From positions 2,232,001 to 2,296,000 of the forward strand of contig NZ_CP046535.1 of NCBI RefSeq assembly GCF_009739515.1: DNA of 64,000 nt. The letters run 5' to 3'. The translations under genes were made by a program, and so were the position numbers. How positions within the stretch are numbered: the first letter of the stretch is position 1; each line of letters begins with the position of its first letter. Positions 8,890-16,599 of this stretch are shown one piece after another. Source of the DNA: Sphingomonas profundi. Its GTDB lineage: Bacteria; Pseudomonadota; Alphaproteobacteria; Sphingomonadales; Sphingomonadaceae. The notes under the pieces were generated by a model, which saw nothing but the letters and a program-made list of their open reading frames with translations, made no database searches and was not told the DNA's origin.

Positions 8890-10026
8890 ATGACGCGGCG
8901 GATTCGAGCACGGACCTTGCGGCTGGCCGGGCGGCTGGCGGCCATGCTGATCGGCGCTCTCGCGGCCGGTGCCGCGATCGCCGCGCCCGCGCCAAAGCGG
9001 CTGGTGCTGATCGACGACGACGTGATCGGGCTCAACGGCGTGCCCGCGCTGCTGCTGCAGGCGCCTGACGTGCAGGTGCTCGGCATCACCACCACCAGCG
9101 GCTCGGTGTGGCGCGACACGGCCACCGCCTACGCGTTGCGCACGCTGGAGATCATGCGCCGCAGCGACGTGCCGGTGGTGCCCGGCGCCGTGCTGCCGCT
9201 GCTCAACAGCCAGGAGGCGACGAAGCGGTGGGAGGGCCTGTACGGCCGCCTGGTCTTCAAGGGGCCGTGGACCGACTATTGGCCGGAAGGCACGCTCCAG
9301 TCCCATCCCGGCAAGGCCGCGCCGGAGGAGGTGCCGCCGCTGCCGATCGGCAATCCCGTCACCAGGCCCTCCGGCGAGATCGCCGCCGCCTTCCTCGTCC
9401 GCATGGTGCGCGCGCACCCGCACGAGATCACGCTGTTCGCCACCGGCCCGATGACGAACATCGCCATCGCCCAGAGCCTCGATCCGTCCTTCGCGGCCAA
9501 CGTGAAGGAGCTGGTCTATATGGGCGGCAGCCTGCTGCCGCAGCGCATGCTCTCCAGCCCCTCGGCCGGGCAGTTCGCCCGCGAGTTCGTCAATTCGCCG
9601 CGGCGCGAGTTCAACATACGCTGGGATCCGGAGGCGGCCAGGATCATGGCGCACGCGCCGTGGCCGAAGGTGACGATGGTGCCGGTCGATCCCTCCACCG
9701 CCACCGAGTGGACCCGCGCCTATCTCGACAGCCTGGGTGACGGCACGCCGCTGACCGCGATGTTCCGCAAGGGGCTGGAGCCGGGCTTTCCGATGTGGGA
9801 CGAGATCGCCGCGATGGTGTGGCTGATGCCGCAGATCGTCACCGCCAGCGAGACGCTCTACATCGATTTCGAGACGAGCCAGACGGCCGGCTACGGCGAC
9901 ACCCTCTCCTGGACGGCGGCCTACCGGCCCCATGCCGGCGAGCAGGCGCAGACGGTGATCCGCGCGATCGATCGGGAGAAAATGGAGGCGGCGATGCGCG
10001 CGCTATACCGCCGTCCGCTGCCCTGA
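8890..10026 (+). CDS. Nucleoside hydrolase (IUNH superfamily), exported
   Basis: 378 residues with a signal peptide (hydrophobic stretch LAAMLIGALAAGAAIAAPA, cleavage about residue 32), so it should act in the periplasm. The body is the inosine/uridine-type nucleoside hydrolase fold: VLGITTTSGSVWRDTATAYALRTLEIM, ATGPMTNIAIAQSLDP, VYMGGSL and FNIRWDPEAARIM are recognisable family blocks. The usual calcium-binding DXDXXXDD loop reads IDDDVIGLNG, so the last two aspartates are L and N; the subgroup may bind metal differently. It lies beside NAD-salvage genes and could release base from extracellular nucleosides, possibly nicotinamide riboside, but substrate is inferred only from context. Convergent with the nicotinamidase, 15 bp apart. 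Confidence 0.85.
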   Translation: MTRRIRARTLRLAGRLAAMLIGALAAGAAIAAPAPKRLVLIDDDVIGLNGVPALLLQAPDVQVLGITTTSGSVWRDTATAYALRTLEIMRRSDVPVVPGAVLPLLNSQEATKRWEGLYGRLVFKGPWTDYWPEGTLQSHPGKAAPEEVPPLPIGNPVTRPSGEIAAAFLVRMVRAHPHEITLFATGPMTNIAIAQSLDPSFAANVKELVYMGGSLLPQRMLSSPSAGQFAREFVNSPRREFNIRWDPEAARIMAHAPWPKVTMVPVDPSTATEWTRAYLDSLGDGTPLTAMFRKGLEPGFPMWDEIAAMVWLMPQIVTASETLYIDFETSQTAGYGDTLSWTAAYRPHAGEQAQTVIRAIDREKMEAAMRALYRRPLP

Positions 10027-10041
10027 TGCCGCCGCACGCGA

Positions 10042-10632
10042 TCACGTGACCCGCACGGGCTTGCCGGCGAAATCCTGGGCCACCACGGCATCGATCTGCC
10101 GGGCGATGCCGCGCGTGAGGGCGGCGGGCACCTCCACCGAGAAACCGCGCGAGACCAGACCCTCCACCGCGTAGCGCACGCAGTAATCGGCCGCCACGCC
10201 GATCACGATCGCGTGATCGACGCCCTGTTCGCGCAGGCGCGTGAAGAACAGGTCGCGCGGCAACGCCGGGGAAGCCGGGTCGCGCGCATCGCGCACGACC
10301 AGATCCTCCTCCTGCCACATGGCGAACACGCCCTTCTCCAGCCGGAACACCGGGATCGCGCGATCGACCGGATCGGCGGGCAGCATGGACTCCCAGCCAG
10401 GCGTATCGCGCACGCAGTGGACGGGGAACTCAGCCGCCTCCGCCGATCCGGCATAGATGTCCGGCAGGTGGGTGTCGAAGGTGAACAGCACGCCGGCCGT
10501 CTCGTCCGGGTCGAGCGCGCCGAGCCACGCCGCCATCGGCGCGATCAGCGCTTCCGCGCCGGCGACGGAGAGCGCCCCGTCCGCCGCCATGAAGTCCCGC
10601 TGCGCGTCCACGACGATGACGATGCTTCGCAT
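10042..10632 (-). CDS. pncA: Nicotinamidase (cysteine hydrolase family)
   Basis: 196 residues. Catalytic triad D9 (VVDAQRDF), K100 (RLEKGVF) and C151 (AADYCVRYA); metal ligands D53 and H55 (FDTHLPD) and H72 (PVHCV). This is the full signature of nicotinamidases, which convert nicotinamide to nicotinate in the cytoplasm. Start chosen at ATG 10632 because an AGGAGG box lies at the right distance just upstream; a frame extension to 10677 runs through the promoter region. It faces the NrtR-type repressor gene across 80 bp, and the next enzyme of the pathway, nicotinate phosphoribosyltransferase, follows that repressor. The product of this gene is that enzyme's substrate. Confidence 0.9.
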   Translation of the reverse strand: MRSIVIVVDAQRDFMAADGALSVAGAEALIAPMAAWLGALDPDETAGVLFTFDTHLPDIYAGSAEAAEFPVHCVRDTPGWESMLPADPVDRAIPVFRLEKGVFAMWQEEDLVVRDARDPASPALPRDLFFTRLREQGVDHAIVIGVAADYCVRYAVEGLVSRGFSVEVPAALTRGIARQIDAVVAQDFAGKPVRVT

Positions 10633-10655
10633 TACACCCTCCTGCGTTACGCGGA

Positions 10656-10686
10656 TTGACATAGACGCATATGGCACATAAGTAAA
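10656..10686. promoter_or_regulatory. Divergent pncA / nrtR promoters with a candidate NrtR operator
   Basis: Rightward: TTGACA at 10656-10661 and TAAGTA at 10679-10684, 17 bases apart, in front of the repressor gene. Leftward: TTTACT (10686-10681) and TATGTC (10663-10658), also with a 17-base spacer, in front of pncA. The dyad TATGGCACATA (10670-10680) sits in the spacer between -35 and -10 of both promoters, an ideal place for a repressor. Promoter boxes are seen; the assignment of the dyad to NrtR is inference. Confidence 0.5.
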
Positions 10687-10712
10687 GCGCGTCCTGCATA
10701 TAAGAGGGTGGA

Positions 10713-11399
10713 GTGACGACGCATCCCGCAGATCATCCGCGCCCGGCGCTGGCGGTGGACGTGGCGATCGTCGCGGTGATCGCGGGCGCGCTGCAAACCC
10801 TGCTCGTCCGCCGTGGGGAGGCGCCGTTCGCCGGCCACTGGTCGCTGCCGGGCGGCTTCGTCCGCATCGACGAGACGATCGAGGCCGCCGCCCTGCGCGT
10901 GCTGCGCGACAAGGCGGACGTCACCCGCGTGCATGTCGAGCAGCTCTACACCTTCGGCGCGGTCTCGCGCGATCCGCGCATGCGCGTCGTCAGCGTCGGC
11001 CATATCGCGCTGCTGCCGCCGGACAGGTTCGCCGCGATCGCCACCGGCGGCGATGTGGCGCAGGCGCGCGTCGCGCTTCCGGCGTCGGGTTCGGCCGTCG
11101 CGCTGTCGCCGGGTGGCGATCCGCTGCCGCTGGCCTTCGATCATGCGGAGATACTGGCCGCGACCGTGCAGCGGCTGGGCGGCAAGCTGGACTGGTCCGA
11201 CGTCGGCTTCGCGCTGCTGCCGCCCGAATTCACCCTGCGGCAGCTGCAGGACGTGCACGAGGCGCTGGCCGGCCGCTCGCTCAACAAGCCCGCCTTCCGC
11301 CGCCGCATGATCGATCGCGGCTGGCTGGAGCCGACCGGCCGGCGCGAGGCGGAGGCCAGCCACCGCCCGGCCGAACTCTATCGCCACCGCCCCACCTGA
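10713..11399 (+). CDS. nrtR: NUDIX-type transcriptional regulator of NAD metabolism (NrtR family)
   Basis: 228 residues, GTG start with a purine-rich box upstream. The N-terminal two thirds is a NUDIX fold (VAIVAVIAGALQTLLVRRGEAPF, WSLPGGFVRIDETIEAAALRVL), but the catalytic REXXEE glutamates are replaced (ALRVLRDKADV), so it should sense an ADP-ribose-type ligand rather than hydrolyse it. The C-terminal 70 residues form the winged helix of NrtR (FTLRQLQDVHEALAGRSLNKPAFRRRMIDRGWLEPTG). Known family members repress NAD-salvage genes and are released by ADP-ribose. Lies divergent from pncA and 15 bp before pncB, so it very likely controls both. Confidence 0.9.
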   Translation: MTTHPADHPRPALAVDVAIVAVIAGALQTLLVRRGEAPFAGHWSLPGGFVRIDETIEAAALRVLRDKADVTRVHVEQLYTFGAVSRDPRMRVVSVGHIALLPPDRFAAIATGGDVAQARVALPASGSAVALSPGGDPLPLAFDHAEILAATVQRLGGKLDWSDVGFALLPPEFTLRQLQDVHEALAGRSLNKPAFRRRMIDRGWLEPTGRREAEASHRPAELYRHRPT

Positions 11400-11414
11400 A
11401 CGGAGCTTACCCGC

Positions 11415-12719
11415 ATGGCCCTCACCGATATCGCCACGCGCACCTACGATCATGGCTGGCGGCTGGATCCGATCGTGCGCAGCCTGCTCGACACGGATTT
11501 CTACAAGCTGCTGATGCTCCAGATGATCCGCCACCTGCATCCCGACACGCAGGTGACGTTCTCGCTCATCAATCGGACGAAGGCGGTGCGGCTGGCCGAG
11601 ATCGTCGACGAGGGCGAACTGCGCGCGCAGCTCGATCATGCGCGCACGCTGCGCTTCGGCAAGAAGGAGCTGATCTGGCTCGCCGGCAACAGCTTCTACG
11701 GGGTCGAGCGGATGTTCTCGCCCGAGTTCATCGCCTGGCTCGCCGATTTCCGCCTGCCGGCCTATGATCTGCGCGTGGTCGACGGCCAGTATGAGCTGCG
11801 CTTCGACGGCCCGTGGACGCACACGACGATGTGGGAGATACCGGCCCTCGCCATCATCAACGAGCTGCGGTCCCGCGCGGCGCTGCGCGGCAGCGGCCGC
11901 TTCGCGCTGGACGTCACCTACGCTCGCGCCAAGGCGAAACTCTGGGAGAAGGTGGAGCGGCTGCGCGCCCTGCCCGATCTCGTCCTCTCGGACTTCGGCA
12001 CGCGGCGGCGGCACGGCTTCCTGTGGCAGCGCTGGTGCGTGGAGGCGCTGAAGGAGGGGCTCGGCCGCCGCTTCATCGGCACCTCCAACGTGCTGCTGGC
12101 GATGGACAATGATCTGGAGGCGATCGGCACCAACGCGCACGAGCTGCCGATGGTGGCGGCGGCGCTGGCGCCGGACGAGGCCGGCATCGCCGCCGCCCCC
12201 TATCGCGTGCTGGAGGACTGGCGCGCCCATTATGGCGGCAACCTGCTGATCGCTTTGCCCGATGCGTTCGGCACCACCTCCTTCCTGGCGCACGCGCCCG
12301 CGTGGCTCGCCGAGTGGACCGGCTTCCGCCCGGACAGCGCCCCGCCCATCGCCGGCGGCGAGCAGATCATGCGCTGGTGGCGCGACCATGGCGTCGATCC
12401 GCGCACGAAGCTGCTGATCTTCTCGGACGGGATGGACGTCGACACGATCGTGGAGACCTACCGCCACTTCCACGGCCGCGTGCGTATCAGCATCGGCTGG
12501 GGCACGAACCTGACCAACGATTTCCGCGGCTGCGACCCGGACGGGCACCCGGGGCTGGAGCCCATATCGCTGGTCTGCAAGGTGACGAGCGCCGACGGCC
12601 GCCCGGCGGTGAAGCTCTCCGACAATCCCGCCAAGGCCACCGGCGATCCGGCCGAGGTGGCCCGCTACCTGCGCATCTTCGGCGGCGCGGACCGGGTGGC
12701 GGCCGACGTGACGGTGTGA
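11415..12719 (+). CDS. pncB: Nicotinate phosphoribosyltransferase
   Basis: 434 residues, the usual length. Blocks: [13 protein letters not shown] near residue 25, [33 protein letters not shown], then [14 protein letters not shown] containing the histidine that is phosphorylated in the family, [27 protein letters not shown], and [17 protein letters not shown] with [11 protein letters not shown] near the C-terminus. It makes nicotinate mononucleotide from nicotinate, PRPP and ATP, the committed step of the Preiss-Handler route to NAD. In one transcription unit with the repressor and functionally paired with the divergent nicotinamidase. Confidence 0.95.
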   Translation: MALTDIATRTYDHGWRLDPIVRSLLDTDFYKLLMLQMIRHLHPDTQVTFSLINRTKAVRLAEIVDEGELRAQLDHARTLRFGKKELIWLAGNSFYGVERMFSPEFIAWLADFRLPAYDLRVVDGQYELRFDGPWTHTTMWEIPALAIINELRSRAALRGSGRFALDVTYARAKAKLWEKVERLRALPDLVLSDFGTRRRHGFLWQRWCVEALKEGLGRRFIGTSNVLLAMDNDLEAIGTNAHELPMVAAALAPDEAGIAAAPYRVLEDWRAHYGGNLLIALPDAFGTTSFLAHAPAWLAEWTGFRPDSAPPIAGGEQIMRWWRDHGVDPRTKLLIFSDGMDVDTIVETYRHFHGRVRISIGWGTNLTNDFRGCDPDGHPGLEPISLVCKVTSADGRPAVKLSDNPAKATGDPAEVARYLRIFGGADRVAADVTV

Positions 12720-12735
12720 GCGGCGGCGGCCGGCC

Positions 12736-13512
12736 TCACGTCGCCGCGTGGCCGCCGTCGATGTGCAGCGCGTCGCCATGCGTGTAGCGGGAGGCGGTGG
12801 AGGCGAGGAAGACGATCGTGTCGGCCACGTCGTCCGGCAGCACCAGCCGGCCCATCGGATGCCCCTTCAGCATCGCCGCGTGCAGGTCCGCGATCGGCGT
12901 GCCGCCGGTCAGCGCGGAGTAGCGCGCGATGATGCCGTCGATCATCTCCGACTCGACGGCGCCGGGATGGACGGAGTTCACCCGCACGGGATAGCCGAGC
13001 GCGGCGAACTCGATCGCCGCCGCCCGCGTCAGCATCGCGACCGCCGCCTTGCTGGCGCAGTAGGCGGCGCTGAACGCGGCCGGCTTGTCGGCGGCGCCGG
13101 AGGCCACGTTGATCATCGACGCACCGCCGGCGCGGTTCGCGCCCGATTCGCGCATCAGCGGCACCGCCGTCTTCAGCCCCAGGAAGATGCCGGCGACGTT
13201 GATGTCCTGCGTGCGCGTCCAGTCCGCCAGCGGCATGTCCTCCAGCCGGTCCATGATCGCGATGCCGGCATTGTTGACCAGGATGTCGAGCCGGCCGTGA
13301 TCGGCGCGGATGCCGGCGATCAGATCGCGCCACTCGTTCTCGCGCGTCACGTCCAGGGTGCGCCACTCGTCCGCCGTGCCGCCGGTGCGCCCGGCAATAT
13401 CGGTCGCGATCACGCGCACGCCCTCCCGCCGCAGGGCATCGCAGGTAGCGACGCCGATATTCCCGCTCGCGCCCGTCACCAGCGCGACGGCATTCTCAAG
13501 GCCAAGTTGCAT
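12736..13512 (-). CDS. Short-chain dehydrogenase/reductase
   Basis: 258 residues of a classical SDR: NAD(P)-binding TGASGNIG at about 14-21, DILVNNAG at about 79-86, serine in MINVASGAA and the catalytic YCASKAAVAML pair (Tyr and Lys), then VHPGAVESEMIDG. An acidic residue after strand 2 (VIATDIAG) points to NAD rather than NADP. Substrate unknown. The C-terminus (DALHIDGGHAAT) is the standard SDR ending. First of three leftward genes whose neighbours are NTF2-like and CurA-like proteins, a mix common in small clusters for oxidation of alicyclic or terpenoid compounds. Confidence 0.9.
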   Translation of the reverse strand: MQLGLENAVALVTGASGNIGVATCDALRREGVRVIATDIAGRTGGTADEWRTLDVTRENEWRDLIAGIRADHGRLDILVNNAGIAIMDRLEDMPLADWTRTQDINVAGIFLGLKTAVPLMRESGANRAGGASMINVASGAADKPAAFSAAYCASKAAVAMLTRAAAIEFAALGYPVRVNSVHPGAVESEMIDGIIARYSALTGGTPIADLHAAMLKGHPMGRLVLPDDVADTIVFLASTASRYTHGDALHIDGGHAAT

Positions 13513-13536
13513 GCTTCACTCCAGTAGAAGGCGGCC

Positions 13537-14049
13537 TCACCCGATGTGCGGGGCGTGGCGGTGGCCGGGGAACAGATCGTCCGCCAGGTTGATCGGCCCG
13601 GCATCGGAGGGCGGGCCGTCGTGGCTCTGGAACTGGTTGAGCATGAACAGCAGGCGCGTCATCCGCCACACGCCGCCGCGCCGCTCCATGCCGATCATGT
13701 AGCGGCCGTAGATGAAGCTGTCGGTGCGCTGGTCCTCGCCCGCCACGCGAACGTGGGTGATACTGGCGAGCTCGACATCGGCGCCGTCGCCCCGCAGAGC
13801 GATGCGCGGCATGCCGAACAGGTGCATGCGGCGCTTATAGCCTTCTTCCAGGCCGATCAGGAACGGCATGAAATCCGCGCGCGATCCGCGGAACATGTCG
13901 CCGAAGTCCATCTCGGCATCGTCCCAGAACAGGCTCTCCGCCACCGGCCAGTTCATCCAGTCGACGGCGGAGGCGTAGCGGCCGAGCACGTCGCGTATGT
14001 CCGCCTCGTCCACCAGCCGGCGCACGGTGCCGGCATCGATCTCGCTCAT
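13537..14049 (-). CDS. NTF2-like / SnoaL-type protein
   Basis: 170 residues with the pattern of the NTF2-like superfamily: an N-terminal helix (LVDEADIRDVLGRYASAVDWMNW), a strand AESLFWDDAEMDFG and a C-terminal GGVWRMTRLLFMLNQF. Members include dehydratases, isomerases and ring hydroxylase small subunits, so no precise reaction can be given. It lies 24 bp after the SDR gene's coding end on the same strand order (CurA-like, this gene, SDR), consistent with one operon. Cytoplasmic; no signal peptide. Confidence 0.8.
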   Translation of the reverse strand: MSEIDAGTVRRLVDEADIRDVLGRYASAVDWMNWPVAESLFWDDAEMDFGDMFRGSRADFMPFLIGLEEGYKRRMHLFGMPRIALRGDGADVELASITHVRVAGEDQRTDSFIYGRYMIGMERRGGVWRMTRLLFMLNQFQSHDGPPSDAGPINLADDLFPGHRHAPHIG

Positions 14050-14085
14050 CGTCGTCCCCTCTCCGCGCGGTCCGGCCGCGTCCGT

Positions 14086-15120
14086 TCAGGCCGCCTCGTC
14101 CACCAGATCGATCTCCAGCACCGTCTTGCCGATCGTGCGGCCGCTCATCAGGTCGCAGAACAAGGCCGGGGCTTCCGCCAGCCCGACGCGCCTGTTCTCC
14201 AGCACCTTGATCTTGCCCTCGCGGATCCAGCCCTCGATCGCGGCCAGCGCCTCCGGGATCTTGTCGGCGAAGGCGGGCAGCAGGAAGCCCTTCATCTCCA
14301 GCTGGCGCGCCACCATCTGCCACAAATTGTAGACGGGCGGCGGCGTGTCGGACTGGTTGTAGCCGGCGATCATGCCGCAGGAGACGATGCGGCCGAAATC
14401 CTTCATGCACACCAGCATCGCATCCAGGGTCGCGCCGCCGACATTGTCGTAGAAGATGTCCGCGCCTTCCGGGCACGCCGCGCGGATCGCGCCGACCAGA
14501 TCGTCCGTATCGCGATAGTTGACGACGGCGTCGTAGCCATATTCCTCCATCGCCAGCCGCGCCTTCTCGGCCGAGCCGAGGATGCCGACGACGCGGCAGC
14601 CGCGCAGCTTGGCCACCTGCGCGGCGATATGGCCGACGGCGCCCATCGCCGCGCTCATCACCACCGTGTCGCCCACCTTCATGCGGCCGACCTCGTGCAG
14701 GCCGATATAGCCGGTCAGGCCGGATCCGCCGAGCGGCCCGACATAATAGGAAAGCGGCATGTCCGCCGCGACCGGCAGCTTCTGCAGCACGATCGTGGCG
14801 TCGCTGGCGATCGAATAATCCTCCCACGCCAGCAGCGCGAAGACGATGTCGCCGACCGCGAAGCCCGGATTGTTCGACTGCACGACACGGCCGACCATCG
14901 GCGAGCGGATCTTCTCGCCGATGGCGAGCGGCGCGAAATAGTTGGCGTCATTGTCGTCCAGCCAGCCGCGGATCGCCGGCTCCATCGAGATGTAGAGGTT
15001 GCGGATCAGCATCTCGCCCTCGCCGGGCACCGGGATGTCCGCCTCGGCCATCGCGAAATTGTCCGGCACCGGGTTCCCGTCCGGCCGGCTCCTCAGCACG
15101 ACTTGCCTGTTGGTGGCCAT
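14086..15120 (-). CDS. NADP-dependent oxidoreductase, CurA / leukotriene B4 dehydrogenase-like (MDR superfamily)
   Basis: 344 residues, start at ATG 15120 behind GGAGAGGATCGAG; an open frame to 15297 lacks support. N-terminal GroES-like domain (SRPDGNPVPDNFAM, EGEMLIRNLYISMEPAIRGW with the YISMDP-type block of this subgroup), nucleotide-binding motif VVMSAAMGAVGHIAAQVAKLRG and DIFYDNVGGATLDAML. No zinc-binding cysteines, so it is a reductase of activated C=C bonds (curcumin, prostaglandin or enal/enone type substrates) using NADPH. First gene of the leftward three-gene cluster; divergent from the epoxide-hydrolase-like gene. Confidence 0.92.
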   Translation of the reverse strand: MATNRQVVLRSRPDGNPVPDNFAMAEADIPVPGEGEMLIRNLYISMEPAIRGWLDDNDANYFAPLAIGEKIRSPMVGRVVQSNNPGFAVGDIVFALLAWEDYSIASDATIVLQKLPVAADMPLSYYVGPLGGSGLTGYIGLHEVGRMKVGDTVVMSAAMGAVGHIAAQVAKLRGCRVVGILGSAEKARLAMEEYGYDAVVNYRDTDDLVGAIRAACPEGADIFYDNVGGATLDAMLVCMKDFGRIVSCGMIAGYNQSDTPPPVYNLWQMVARQLEMKGFLLPAFADKIPEALAAIEGWIREGKIKVLENRRVGLAEAPALFCDLMSGRTIGKTVLEIDLVDEAA

Positions 15121-15265
15121 CTCGATCCTCTCCGGCGTGTGCGGGCTCAAGCGGCGGAGGCTAGGGGCCGCCCCGCCCCCGGCAACTCCCCAAAAGGACA
15201 AGCGCGCGGCTTTTGACAGTCGCGGCGGCTTGCGCCAGCCTCGCCGGGAAGAAGCGGGGGGCGGG

Positions 15266-15646
15266 ATGACCAACAAGGAAGTCGTGCAGGCGTTCATCGA
15301 TGCCTGGAACCGGGTCGACTGGGATGCCGTCTCGGCGCTGATGACCGAGGACGTCGCCTATCAGAACATGCCGTGGGCGCCGGTGGCGGGGCGCGACGCG
15401 GTGATGGCCAACCTCGCCGGCTTCGACGTGCAGGCGTCGGACTGGATCACCCACAATATCGTCGCCGATGGCGATCTGGTGATGACGGAGCGGACCGATC
15501 GCGTGCAGATGCGCGGCATCTGGAAATCGCTGCGGGCGATGGGCGTGTTCCGCCTGCGCGACGGGCGGATCAGCGAGTGGCGCGATTATTTCGATCCGGC
15601 CGAACTCACCGCGGACATCGCGCCGCCCGAGCGCGGCGTGCTTTAG
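15266..15646 (+). CDS. Limonene-1,2-epoxide hydrolase-like protein
   Basis: 126 residues, start ATG 15266 preceded by a G-rich box; the frame is open further upstream but overlaps the divergent gene. All active-site residues of the limonene-epoxide hydrolase family can be placed: Y32 and N34 (AYQNM), R76 and D78 (TERTDR), and D107 (WRDYFD). These residues bind and activate the water that opens the epoxide ring. The spacing R-x-D then about 29 residues to D matches the family. Real substrate is unknown. It is divergent from a CurA-like reductase and a SDR, enzymes that could precede or follow an epoxide diol in a degradation route. Confidence 0.8.
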   Translation: MTNKEVVQAFIDAWNRVDWDAVSALMTEDVAYQNMPWAPVAGRDAVMANLAGFDVQASDWITHNIVADGDLVMTERTDRVQMRGIWKSLRAMGVFRLRDGRISEWRDYFDPAELTADIAPPERGVL

Positions 15647-15675
15647 CCGTATCGACCTTCAGCTTTTTTGCATGT

Positions 15676-15775
15676 CCGCTCATCCTGAGGAGGGGCTGAG
15701 CGGAGGCGAAGACCCGTCTCGAAGGATCCTTCGAGACGCCATTTCGGCAGGCTCAATGGCTCCTCAGGATGAGCG
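15676..15775. repeat. Dispersed palindromic repeat element, copy 1
   Basis: A roughly 100-base element with outer arms CTCATCCTGAGGAG (left) and its near complement CTCCTCAGGATGAG (right), and an inner perfect 22-base palindrome at 15716-15737 centred on GGATCC. A diverged second copy is at 31198-31298. The arms would form a long hairpin in RNA from either strand, so it may also act as a bidirectional terminator between the convergent neighbours. A short open frame across it (15672-15860) is an artefact. Confidence 0.85.
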
Positions 15776-15846
15776 GTTTGCACAAACGCAAACCAAACCG
15801 GCTTCTTCCGCAAAATTTCGATATGCTCTAGGCGATTACGCCGAGG

Positions 15847-16275
15847 TCAGGCCCGGCTGAGGCTCTGCGCCGGCATCTTGCGGCCGAAGGCGGGGCGGCG
15901 ATCGACCAGCGGGTTGGTCTCGCGATCGAACATCGCCAGGGTCTGCTCGAACAGCGGACGCAGGCGGACCACCACCTCGATCAGCTCGCTGGGGGACTGG
16001 CGCGTCTCGATGCAGCGGCGCGCCACCTGCTCGATCTGCTCGGCCAGCGCGCCCAGCGGTTCCGCGCCGAACTGCAGCGCCTCCCCCTTCAGCGTGTGCG
16101 CCGGGATCACCAGCGCGGTCGCGTCCAGCTTGCGCATCGCCTGCTCGATCGCCGCGACCGACTTGGTCCCGTCCTCGCGGAAGTAGCTCAGGATGCGGAC
16201 GAAGCCGGCCCCGAGCTCCGCGCGCGCCTGCGAGAAGGTTCGCCAGTCGACGATCGCTGTATCTGTCTGTGACAC
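15847..16275 (-). CDS. Histidine phosphotransfer (Hpt) domain protein
   Basis: 142 residues with a single Hpt four-helix bundle. The phospho-accepting histidine is H60 in VIPAHTLKGEALQFG, matching the AHxLKG-x-x-x-x-FG core; E at IEQVARRC and the following helix complete the fold. It would carry phosphoryl groups between response-regulator receivers of a phosphorelay, in the cytoplasm. No sensor kinase or regulator is adjacent, so the partners are elsewhere. GTG start with AGGAAG upstream. The 100 bases between it and tusA carry nothing else that I recognise. Confidence 0.88.
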   Translation of the reverse strand: MSQTDTAIVDWRTFSQARAELGAGFVRILSYFREDGTKSVAAIEQAMRKLDATALVIPAHTLKGEALQFGAEPLGALAEQIEQVARRCIETRQSPSELIEVVVRLRPLFEQTLAMFDRETNPLVDRRPAFGRKMPAQSLSRA

Positions 16276-16375
16276 CGGCCCTGCTTCCTCGAAACGATCC
16301 GTTCGGGGATCCCCTGACCGTGGCTTGCCGGAACTGAGTAAATATCAGGTTTACACCCGCCGGCGGAATGCTCCG

Positions 16376-16594
16376 TTATGGGACGATCCTCACCGTCACG
16401 TCGAACGTGTCCGGCGCCGGCGTGGCGACCGTCCAGCCGCGCTCGGCCGCCATGGCCGCCACCTCCGCCGCCGCCGCCGGATCGTCGGCGATCAGCCGCA
16501 CGCCGGCACCTGCGGCCAGGCCGCGCATCGCCCTAGCCAGCCGCAGCGCCGGCCACGGACAGCGCAGCCCGCGCGCATCGACGATCGCGGCCAC
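16376..16594 (-). CDS. TusA-family sulfur carrier protein
   Basis: 72 residues from a GTG start at 16594, five bases after the TGA of der, so it is probably translated from the same message. The N-terminus has the family signature DARGLRCPWPALRLA with the persulfide-carrying cysteine at C12 followed by the P-x-P turn; the rest (GVRLIADDPAAAAEVAAMAAERGWTV) is the beta-alpha-beta-alpha fold. TusA-like proteins hand sulfur to acceptors in tRNA thiolation or cofactor synthesis. This one may be TusA itself or a paralogue; the longer open frame on this strand is antisense overlap with der. Confidence 0.85.
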   Translation of the reverse strand: MAAIVDARGLRCPWPALRLARAMRGLAAGAGVRLIADDPAAAAEVAAMAAERGWTVATPAPDTFDVTVRIVP

Positions 16595-16599
16595 CGCGC

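Noticed and set aside
8607-9068. 153-codon and other short frames in the gap before the nucleoside hydrolase
   Set aside because: They overlap the start of the real gene in another frame and encode arginine-rich nonsense; no ribosome-binding site.
15672-15860. 62-codon frame as a small gene
   Set aside because: It lies across the palindromic repeat, has no ribosome-binding site, and its sequence is only translated repeat.
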